Position numbers and translations under genes: made by a program. The notes beneath the pieces are model-generated. The model was given only the letters and a program-made list of their open reading frames with translations. It did not search any database and had not been told where the DNA came from. This document shows, in pieces, positions 34,365-44,200 of a DNA stretch of 64,000 nt. How positions within the stretch are numbered: position 1 is the first letter of the stretch; each line of letters opens with the position of its first letter. This DNA comes from Triplophysa rosa (lineage: Eukaryota > Chordata > Actinopteri > Cypriniformes > Nemacheilidae): contig NC_079893.1 in the NCBI RefSeq assembly GCF_024868665.1, forward strand, positions 12,015,901 to 12,079,900, given 5' to 3'.

Positions 34365-37202
34365 GGTACTCGCTGCAGAGCCAAGGGGGTGGAGCAAAGC
34401 TCCAGCTCCCCCTAGCTGGACCTAGTGGGCGGAGCTTGAGCTATTTGTTTCTATTAACCTTACTTAGCAAATTGTGCATATGTACATAAAATCTAATAAA
34501 TCTAATATAATACAAAATATATAAATATATTTCAAGAACACAACACTTATTTTCACACAGAATATTAATGTTATTTTACAAAAACAAAATGATATTTACA
34601 TACAATATTTACAACATCCCACAATATTCACAAGTCAGGGTTGAAGAAACAAGACACACGGATATTTCTTTTGTCTCGTATTTCCTGCAAATTCCATGTC
34701 CTCTCGTCTCTGAAAAGAGAATAAGAAAGGAGCCCGGATTTCTTCTTCGTCTATGTCACCTTCATATAATGTGTTTATAAATAAGTCACACATTGTGATC
34801 ATCCTCCTTCATTCTTAAAATCTTTGGCAGTTCAATCTTCCCAGCAAAGTGGCGTTGGTTCTCCTCCACCCACTCACAGGCCAGATGAATATTTCTCATG
34901 ACCGCTGAGTCCTTTGTGCAATATAAGAAATTCCAATAATAATGTAAGAAAGTGACAGACATTACAATATTTTAGGCGTGCATTATTTTATTTTTATATA
35001 CTGCATGCATACTGGAAATGCACATTATGGAGGTTTTAACCAAAAATATAGTTATCAATATCATACCTTGTCAGAGGAAATGCCTGAATTAACTGATAGC
35101 ATTACCACTTTTTGATTGTATGTCAGACTGATTAAAGATAGCAACTGAAAATCTGAATCATTTTTTTATTATTTTGATGGTGTTCTCAGTCCTTCATGCT
35201 TAACAAATAACCATAAATAGATGCAAACTTACCAAAGCAAAACCAAATGGCCTTGAGAGCATAACAGAGAGCCTACAGAAATATAAAACCAAAACTATAT
35301 TAAGAAATGTTTGTGGTTGGCACACAACAAGACAACTGTACAGCAATTATACAACATGAATACCCCACAATCAATTCCTACCAACTGAAGTGATGCACAA
35401 ATAAATACAGAATGTAGCTGCCAAGTCTGGTAATGACTTTTTGTTCAATGTTTAGGCAAACCTTTATGTTTGCTCATAGTTTTGTTAAAAAATATGTACT
35501 GTATTCTTTCATAACTCTCCACTACAGATATTAAAGAGGTACATGCAAAGAATTTAAAAAGCTGTACCTCAAAATCTGTCAGTACAGACATGTTCCAATG
35601 GCCTGGAGAAATGGAATTCACCAATTTTCTAAAGAAATACAACAAAACAATACACAGATTAAATAACAATATGGGCATTCAAATCCAAATAAAGACAAAA
35701 TTCATCATATTGCAATAAAAATGTTATGGTTTTAAAGAGAACGTCCCCTTCCTATATAATCCTAATAATGCATGACACAGTTCAGTTCATGAAATCACAG
35801 AAGTATTGTTCCATCACTCCTCACACCTGTAAAAAAATAATTTTGTAGCTAGTTCATTTAAAAATAAATACAGAATAAAACAAGTTGGTTTTCATAAGAA
35901 CACAGACATTCATTTGTGTTAGTATAAACTCCAAACATGTGCATATTATTAGAGTGAATTCAGATGCCATTTCTGGTTTTAATGTATTTACATTACAGGT
36001 GTTGTTTTGCTGAAATTTCAGTTACTTTTTGCCAGTGTCTTCTGTTAATATGAACCAGCAAGTTCCTTTGATATATCTGAATTCCAAAGTGTGTGCAAGT
36101 CACCCTGATTTGTTGCCGGACACGTAATCTTTTTGGAGGTGGTGCTGCAGATGCTGTTGATGGAGGTGGTGCTGCTGATGCTATAGGGATGGTGGTGGCT
36201 GCTGGCAATGGAGGCTGTCCGGATGTTTTTAAAGGTTTTAAAATCTTTAATAATACCAGCCTGTCTGATTACTGTTGAAGTTCAATAGCAGCAGTGAAAA
36301 TGTGGTGATGGTCTGCAGTTTAGACCAGACTTGATGATGGTCAAATCTAAAATGTAAAAAGAATAAATTAGCACAATTGGCTTGTTTACAACAGTGTTTA
36401 TAGTGCATTGCCTAGGAAGAAATGCCTTGTGGTGAAATGCCTTCCTCTAAGCTAAAAGAGTCTACGGTATTTATATAGTTATTCATGAATTTTACAATGA
36501 TTTAAACTAAATGTAATGTAATGTACAGTAATGCATAGTCTATAACAACAACAACAAGTATTTGAACCCCTGAGATTCCGACTTCTCAAAGGTTTCACAA
36601 CACAAGAAAATGTTATCAATATGTTTTTATTAAGTATTATAAGAAGAAGGTAGTATAATTAAATCATTCACACATGTACCTTCTTGTTGAACCGAATTTT
36701 GCATGTGATTAGCTACATGATTTTGGAGCTTGTGTAAATGGTTAAAAATCAATTTACAGTAGGCACAGTGGTGTTTTATGCAGCACACTGTGCATCTCTC
36801 AATAGACAGCAGAGGATCATGTTGCATCTGTGCAGGTTAAACAAACATTAAAATAAATCAATACATAAAAACTATAATTCAAAATGCACACACTAACGTT
36901 ACACATGCTAAATGTAGCATTGGGGATGGGATGACGCTTTAACGCTAAAGTTAACCTACTCCCGATTAATATGTCAGGAAGTGAAAAATAATTAGCAATG
37001 TCGAGACAGCAATAGATCTATGGAAAAAAATGATGCATGTCTCAATGTTAAGTTTATCTTTAGTGGACGTTTTTCTTACCGTGCGATGCAAATTGTGTAA
37101 GTTCCGATGGCTTGTACACGGAGTCGCTCAAGCTCCGCCCACTAGGTCCCACGAGGGGGAGCTGGAGCTTTGCTCCACCCCCTTGGCTCTGCAACGAGCA
37201 CC
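34365..37202. mobile_element. Inverted-repeat element of 2.8 kb with minus-strand exons
   Basis: Left terminal repeat 34365-34440 and right terminal repeat 37127-37202 are inverted copies (GCAGAGCCAAGGGGGTGGAG, then GCAAAGCTCC, and GTGGGCGGAGCTTGAG). No target duplication was found. The interior holds several minus-strand candidate exons described separately. No transposase motif is recognised. Both termini are GC-rich in contrast to the AT-rich interior. Confidence 0.75.
34786..36814 (-). CDS. Candidate multi-exon gene in the element: zinc-finger-like exons and a short helical C-terminal exon
   Basis: Not recognised as a known gene. Minus-strand exon-like segments, 5' to 3': about 36814-36677, starting MQHDPLLSIERC and containing a C..C...H...H finger (CAYCKLIFNHLHKLQNHVANH); 36244-35993, with an Ala/Pro-rich run, a KRLRVR basic patch and a second, degenerate finger (YQRNLLVHINRRH), closed by a stop; 35628-35568 (LVNSISPGHWNMSVLTDFE); 35272-35233 (LSVMLSRPFGFAL); and 34911-34786 (NIHLACEWVEENQRHFAG, ending in a stop). 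Most have AG and GT borders. The last three do not join in one phase with the choices I can see, and the second segment already ends in a stop, so there may be two genes or decayed copies. The ACEWVEEN..HF pattern is loosely like the segment before the SMC5 hinge (from memory). The terminal repeats suggest element-borne genes. Confidence 0.4.
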
Positions 37203-38437
37203 TTCTCCACCAAAATGCTACTGGAAAGGAGGGAGGTCTTCACTTCTGTGGCTCTCTGCCTGATGTGCCAAACGTGCTACACACACAGCTGTGCTGCGCC
37301 TGACGCGGATGGGAGAAAGGCATCGGAACTCTCAACATTTCCCGACCTGAACTGACATTTTCTAATTGTTTGACAAGGAAAGCCGTGCGCAAACAGAAAC
37401 ACATACGCGTGCACATTCATATATCAATTTATAAAACAAATCCCAGAAAAGTGGCACTTTCTCTCGAGGAAGAAAATGGGCCTGGGCTCAAGCCCCCCCT
37501 CTGCACGTGCCTGCTGCGTCCAGCAAACTCACTAAAACACTGGAGCACGTTTGTCTTTGTCTCACTATGTTATGATACACAAATAAAAAGATGTAGAATT
37601 TACGTACATTTGTCATTTATTAACTTGTTATATGCATAATGAACAACAATGATAATGCAGGATGCTGCTTATTCATACAAAGTGAACATGTTTTGTTATG
37701 GTTTACAACAGTATCATGATGCATCACACGGTCACAGTGTTGTCAATAAATGTCATGTCCTCGCTTTGACTTCGGAGTACTGTGAAAACGAATACCACAA
37801 ACAAACAAACAAACGTGTAGAGGAATGTTGCAGAAGGTGATGATATCCATCCCGAAGTTTCACATGCTAAGTGATGCCGCTCTGAGCCCAGAGTTCCAAC
37901 GCGAGTTATTTCCAAACAAAAACAAAAAAACTGAAAACTGCGCTGTTTTCAACGCCGTGAGTGCAGTTGTAATAGTTTACAAAACAGCAAGCGTTAACTT
38001 AACTCCTAATGTGTTTAGCTGTATCACTTTCCTACTGTTTAAGTTCCAGTCGACGGTGAATGATGTCACTTCCCGATACAAACACGCCCCGTTGAATAAG
38101 CCCACCCCTGCCATTGATTGACAGGTTTCTGTACAAGTCAGGGGAAACGCAAATGCAAAGGATTTGCGATTTCATTTGAGTTTTGGCAGGCTTAATATGC
38201 GACCGCCAGAGGATGAAATAGCATATGGGGAATTGCTATTTCGATTTAAATATGGCAGGGTCGTAACTCGTAAGACACAGGTAATTCATTTGCAAATAGA
38301 CTTTGCTTTTCCTTTTGAAATTTGGCAGACATTGTATACGTTCGCGTAAATGCACATGCAAACGGTTTGCATTTGCGTTTGAATTATGTCACAATTTTGA
38401 CACGAACAAATAGAAAACGCATTTGCAAATGCAGTTT
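37203..38437. other. Spacer between two inverted-repeat elements
   Basis: No gene is supported. About 38040-38420 contains blocks such as TTTTGGCAGGC, ATATGGCAGGG and AATTTGGCAGAC alternating with GCAAATGCAAA-type segments, resembling one end of the fold-back element at 5599-7346. The rest is unremarkable AT-rich DNA. Confidence 0.4.
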
Positions 38438-38872
38438 CCCTACTGGAACAACCAGTTAGACCAGCTAGACCAGCTCAAGCTGTGTTTTGGAACATGGTAG
38501 CTGGTAGCTATAGCTGGTTAGACCACCCAAATCCAGCTTATGCTGGTAGCTGCATTCCAGCTTTTTCAATGTTAAATTCAATTCATTTTTTTTCAGAAGC
38601 TAAATATTGATGAATAATTAACAATTGTTTAATAACAACAGCTTCCGGTTACAATACATGTCATAGGCCAGTTCTGCTTTAAAAATGTAAAACAAACACA
38701 GACATTCAGGAGAATTCAGTTTATTTATAATATATCATTAAAAACACTTTTTTTGTGTGTGTAACCTTAATATGAGATAAATTACTTAATAATTGGCAGT
38801 AATAACCTAACTGAAATACAAATACTTATCAGTTTTCAGCAGCTTACATATATGCAAATTCACTTTTTTGAT

Positions 38873-41548
38873 TTATTTTTTGTTGATATCTTGAATTTGT
38901 TCTGTTAAATATCGCCCAAGTTTTCCCGCTCTGGCTTTCAGCTCTGCTTCCTCCAAATCTTTGCCTTCTAGCCACTTTTGAAAGCAACCTAGGAGAAAGG
39001 ACATACAACAGATCAATCAATTGCACAGCTAAAAACATTTAACAGGTTACATAAAATAATAAAAGTTGTCGCATAGAAACATCTACTAAGAACCAATTAT
39101 TTTGTTTGCTGTATTAGCTGTCATAGAACTAACTTCACAGAAGGCATTGACGAATAATCCAAAACAGAGTTTTTATTAACAATTACAAAAACAAGAGTAT
39201 ATACACTACAACATAACCAGACAACAGAGGGAGCAATGTACTGTAGAGAGTAAGAAGAGGTTGATGAAGACGTGCAGCTGTTGGTGATTGAAGACTGGAG
39301 ATAGGTGAGGAGAGTGGAGGATGATGCGAAATGGAGTGCATGGGTAATTGAGGGTAAACCACTATCAAGGTAAATGGTTACTGTATTTGGTCAATACTGA
39401 TCCTATAATGACACTGACACTTTTATGGCTTTAGTGGATTATTTTATTCGTTTTCCTGAAATTACTTATGAGATGGAAGATTTTCAGTTCCCAGCATGCT
39501 CTGCAATGGAGTGGTAAATGAGAGTAATGTCAAAATAAGTGCTATTTTATGCATATAAATCAAGATGAGAACAGGAGGAGATTATTAATGTTTACTATTA
39601 AGTTCAGTTGGTATTTTAATGAGTTTTTTGTTAATTGTGGATTTAAGAGGTTACCATTGTTATGAAGAGTTATGCATTTGTTTAGAAGGGAAACTTATTA
39701 TAAGTTTCTCTTGACAATAAGAGACATGAAGTTACAGTTTAATTTAACTTAAGCCAAATAAATTGTGTTGACCCAATAAAGTAATTTATTTTATTTTATT
39801 TTGCTTTGTGTCAATGTCAAAATTTTGGCTCATATTAAAGTAAAGGTCTAAACCAAATCCTTAATATAATTTGAGAAAAACTGTAGCATGGCTGTAACAA
39901 ATTAGAGTAATTGGAGTAATTTAGAGTAAAGTTTGTCCAAAGTATCATTTATTTTCAGTGCAGTTCACATTTCACTTACCTTTAATTGCTCTATATTTGT
40001 GAGGTGTCAGAGGGGGCCTAGGATCTGTTTTTGTGGTGGGGCAACTTTTTCCTTCCAGGCTACGGTTGGCCAGTGTGCTTGTTCCCCAAATGCACACTGC
40101 CAGTTCTTTTACAAACAAGCTGTCCTTTAAATTAGCCTGAATCTTCTTCCATTTTTCAATGTGTATTGCAACACCTTCACCAATATCAACCTGTATGGAA
40201 GAACATTCAACAGTAGTCAAGAAATGTAAAAGAATTGTAGTCTTTTATTCTTGATGTATAAGCAATAACTCAAAGAAAGTAATATCTTCCGTCCTGATCC
40301 TAGGGACACACTGTCCTGCAGAGTTTTCTTACAACATTAATCAAACACACATGAACCAGCTCATGTGCTTCAGGATTACTTGAAAAGAATTGCAGGCCAC
40401 ATGTTGGAAATAACATTTGCAGGGCAATGGGTCCCCTTGGAGTAGGGTTAAAGAGCTAGTCAACAGTTTTTAAAATTTCAGTCAGTGTAATATTTTTGTT
40501 GCTGTTATGTACAGAAGTGCATAGAAGTAGACCACACTTTTATATGGTGTAATGTTTTACAATTAATTAGTATTGTTAGCCAAAATAATGTTCTGGTGTT
40601 TTTGTACATTATTTCCAAAAATGCCCAACAGAAATACTATTGAATTCAATAAACACGTACCTCTTGGATTTCAAAAAATTTGTTCAGCGATTTGATAGGT
40701 AACAACAGCAGAACTGTTCTCTGTGGGAAAGGGTGTAAAGTTAGGGAGTTGGAGTTTTAAGAGAGGGGCCAGATTAAACATATGGATAATACTAATAATA
40801 TTAATTGTGACTGATTAAATAAAAATGTTCTGCAAAGATCATATCATTAGGATCTTACCAACTGCTGTTTGAGGGTTTTTTATTTTTTCTGAAGGGGGGG
40901 CTGCTCTCTGCATAGAATCAAACAAATGCGCTGATATTCCATACTTGCAAAACAATTCTGCAATTCTATTATTTAATGCATAAAATCGTACCAGATGTCA
41001 CTGGAAGGTCTGGAATGGAGGCTGGAGATGTGTTGCTTCCTGGAAAATCAAGTCACAAACATTATTATATTTGTGTGTACAATGACACCGGTATACAATA
41101 CATAACATGAGTGTGGTGCTTTAAAAATTAATAATATATTATTACCATGAATGGTTTATATTTATTTATTCTTCTTCTTGTAATTATTATTATTATTATG
41201 CACAAAATCTTACCAGTTGTCACTGGAAGGGCCTGCATGGAGGCTGAAGATGGCTTGTTTCCTGGAAAATCAAGTCAAACATTATATTTATTTTTATAAC
41301 TGTCAGACGCTGGTAAATTCAGTAACCTGAGTGTATAATATATATATAGTTATATAGTAAGTGTATAATAATAATAAACGTAGGAGCCTGATAAAAACAA
41401 AAAGTCGTCTGATGGACTTTGATTTTGCATCTGAACTCTTCATTTTTTAATGGAGCCAATCCGTTTTAATGTTACATACAGCATTTTCTTTAGCCTCTTT
41501 AAATTCTTTTGCCAGTTGCCAGAAATTGTTCAATTTCTTTGCTAGTTT
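38873..41548 (-). CDS. BEN-domain protein, C-terminal exons, probably element-borne
   Basis: The three 3'-most exons are well supported: 40720-40661 (TVLLLLPIKSLNKFFEIQE), 40190-39980 and 38988-38873 with a TAA stop. They join in phase and encode KELAVCIWGTSTLANRS, then RPPLTPHKYRAIKG and CFQKWLEGKDLEEAEL, ending YLTEQIQDINKK. This matches the BEN fold pattern (hydrophobic core with [VI]WG..TLA..S, a PPLTP.K..AI helix and a final helix), which binds DNA or other chromatin proteins. Upstream segments 41548-41480 (Lys-rich helix KKLNNFWQLAKEFKEAKEN) and two duplicated 48-bp segments look like further exons, but their phases do not connect cleanly to the BEN exons, so the 5' structure is unsettled or decayed. 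No start codon is assigned. Confidence 0.65.
40992..41261 (-). repeat. Two duplicated 48-bp exon-like segments
   Basis: Minus-strand segments 41261-41214 and 41039-40992 are each 48 bp, flanked by the same TTTTCCAG acceptor and GTAAG/GTACG donor. They encode near-identical peptides in one frame (KPSSASMQALPVTT and NTSPASIPDLPVTS). About 220 bp separates their starts. Length divisible by three keeps phase if either is skipped. Confidence 0.65.
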
Positions 41549-42848
41549 CTGAAAAAAAAGATGATTGTAAGCACTTTTTATATGTTTCTTTTCAGTCTAA
41601 AACGGTTTTTTACTCAGGTATTTCTTGATTCATAACCTTTAAAATGACTTGATTACTTCAATATTTAAACTGTAAGATGTATACATGAAGCAAATGTTTT
41701 TAAACTGACAGAACATTTTAGCAACATAGCAACATCAAGTTAGCCTGATTTAGCAGCTGCGCATTTTCATGTTTCACAAACCAGGGTTCCCACACTTTCA
41801 TCAACACCAAATTCAAGGACTTTTCCAAGCACATTTTGGTCAAATTTAAAACTGTGTTTTTGTGCCGTCGCCGGGCACTTTGGGAAAAGGATAACATTTT
41901 TTATGATTTCTCTCTTGACAAAGGGTCATTTCAGAAGTCTGTTAGCAAAGTGTACATGCAGTCACAGACATAAATAGACACCGCATTGAAGGCTTTGGCC
42001 TGTTGCTGTTATGGGTTCAACAATGCTGCCATATTGGAGAGGACAAGACATTAACAAAAGGGAGCTTCTTTGAATAAAAAGCACAATAACGTTTACATTT
42101 CACATCGTTTTTTTAATGATTTACAGTCTACGTGGAGTATAACAATGTCTTGTCTCGAGTTACTTATAATATTGATAGTCAGACTTAGAAAATTGTTCAT
42201 TGTTTTGAGGAATTTAGAAAATTCACACTGGTCAATTAGTGATTTGGCTTATTTTTCATAGTAACTGTGAAGACATTCCAATGTAAGTATGGGATACTGT
42301 ACAGTACAGGTGCTTGCTTATCATGATAGAATAAAGCAATTTTAATAAAGCATTTAAAACAATTTGATCAAAGTTATCAAAGTTGCTTTAACACTTGTTT
42401 ATTAAAAACAGTTAATTTTATTTTATTCATATAGCACTTTTCACAATTTTCATTGTTGCAAAGCAGCTTTACATACGATCAAAAAATAATGGTAACATAT
42501 GAATAAATAAAACACAGCATAATTAATATACTTCAGCAATCCTTAAGCAAAATTATATGCCAATTTGACAGTTCAAAAATGGGAAAAAGCACCCCCCCCC
42601 AAAGTTTTCATGCCTGTGATTCAAGAAGTATTAAAGATTTTTAGATTGTGGATCTTAAAAAATGTAGCTTGTTTCCAACTATCAAAACAACTTCATATGA
42701 TTCCCCAGCCCAGCTAGGTCCCCACCAGCTCGGCCAGGTCCCCACCAGCTCGGCCAAGCTGGTCAACCAGCTACAACCAGCTTTGACCAGCTCATAACCA
42801 GCTTGAACCAGTTACCAGCTTGAGCTGGTAGCTGGATTTTCCAGCAGG

Positions 42849-44200
42849 CATTCCTTTTAAATTCAGTCCGCAAAATCGTTCCGGCTGGAGGGCAGCAAGT
42901 GATTTTTACAAGTATTAACGCTTTTATTAACAAATATTAACCATATTAACGCTATTTGTGAATCATATAATATATGACATATATAATTCATTAATGTAAA
43001 AAAACGCTGATATGGTTTTTGCTTTGCCCTTACAGGTGTGATAAAAAATAAATAAAATGATCACCTATTAGCTTGTCTCATCTCGTTTATTCCTTTTAAA
43101 TGTAGACTTAGGAGCTCCACTTCAAAAAATAAAAACCCATTTGCTCTGCAGCGTGCACCACTTGCAGCAAGTAGCCTCTCCTCCAGCCGCGCCTCCCTCG
43201 TCATAAAAACCACGTGATTGCAAACAACCTTTAGGGACGTCTTCCATCAACGGCCAATCAGCGACTCTTCTCAGTTTGAACGTGGAGCGGTTTATCGTCA
43301 TGGCGCTTAGTGCTGTTCATTGTTTCATTTTAACTTGTTTATAGTGTTGGTTCATACTATAAAATACTTTGCTTTTGTAGTATTTTTATCTGTTGATCAG
43401 TTTTAAGGTCAAGTAGCGGATCTGCATGTCGATTACACCATCTCAAGGTAATTTCATTCTCATGTGTTTAGTAAATTTCGTAGAAGTGCATTTAACGGGT
43501 GTCTGTAAAACTTGAATTTCGTTGTATTTGCATGGGTGATTTGATTTATATTAATACCAGTGGTTTATCGACTAGGTAATTGCAAGGCATTTAAGATTCA
43601 TGATATTACATGCATTGCCTAATGCTGTTTTAACCCGTTATTGAAAAGTAATATAATAAATCCAGAAAAACATGGGTGAATGAGTTTTATATGTTTGTTC
43701 AGTCAACCTTATACAAACAAAATACAATAATGTGAGTGTGTCTAAAACATTTTTGTACTCAGTCAAAATCTGTCATTTTTAGGTTTAGTAAAATCAAAAG
43801 TGTGTATAAATTAAAGAAGAGGTCAGGACTGTTGTAATAACAAAAAACAACAATCAAAACATATGCATGTATTTGACTAACCAATAACTGTCTGTTTTGT
43901 GTCTAATAAAAAAAATCTTACATGTTGTTCATTCTCTCCCTTGCTTAAACCAGCTTTAATCCTTCTAGTAGCATGGCCTTGTAAACTAACGGTACTGTTT
44001 AGCGTGTTGACAAAATGTTATATGCTCTCCTGCTTTTAAGTCGCTTTAGATAAAAGCGTCTGCCAAATGAATAAATGTAAGGATTGATGCGTCATTGACA
44101 ATATTATTTACAGATGATATTAACTTTTTTTTCAGTGGCTGTGGACTGGACATTGTTTTTATTTTCTTTATTTCCATTTGCTGGGTAGTACAGACCCAAG
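42849..44200. promoter_or_regulatory. HASPIN 5' region with candidate untranslated first exon
   Basis: The stretch 43140-43440 is the least AT-rich part of this spacer and contains a possible first exon ending CATCTCAAG before the GT at about 43449. An acceptor (TTTTTTTTCAG near 44134, or a later AG just before 44200) would join it to the ATG exon. An upstream ATG at 43428 (MSITPSQ) does not stay open with any of the acceptors I tried, so it is treated as non-coding. This is suggestive only. Confidence 0.35.
43960..44085 (+). mobile_element. LINE or SINE 3' tail
   Basis: The segment ends GATAAAAGCGTCTGCCAAAT followed by GAATAAATGTAA. The same tail, in opposite orientation, is at 60064-60110 beside a LINE ORF remnant. 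This tail is shared by L2-like LINEs and their dependent SINEs in fish (from memory). It lies in the HASPIN 5' region. Confidence 0.65.

Larger units (their letters stand above)
38438..42848. mobile_element. Element of 4.4 kb bounded by ACCAGCT-type arrays, carrying a BEN-domain gene
   Basis: The left end (38438-38570) and right end (about 42700-42848) are inverted arrays of short ACCAGCT / AGCTGGT units. The outermost bases are CCCTACTGGAA on the left and TTTTCCAGCAGG on the right. I could not find a target duplication. The interior carries a minus-strand spliced gene whose last exons encode a BEN domain. From memory, arrays of this kind end DNA elements in cyprinids. That the arrays define one element, and are not two separate insertions, is inference from their inverted orientation and the enclosed gene. 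Confidence 0.6.

Noticed and set aside
37030..38349. Several 60- to 98-codon plus-strand frames
   Set aside because: They overlap the right terminal repeat and AT-rich spacer, with no domain pattern and no splice-consistent neighbours.
40859..40888. 30-bp minus-strand exon in the BEN gene
   Set aside because: It has AG and GT borders, but no phase choice links it to the 60-bp exon 40661-40720 without a stop.
43428..43449. Upstream ATG (MSITPSQ) as the HASPIN start
   Set aside because: Joining it to any acceptor before 44201 that I tried leads to a stop within 20 codons; the ATG at 44201 opens a frame that stays in phase through all 17 exons.
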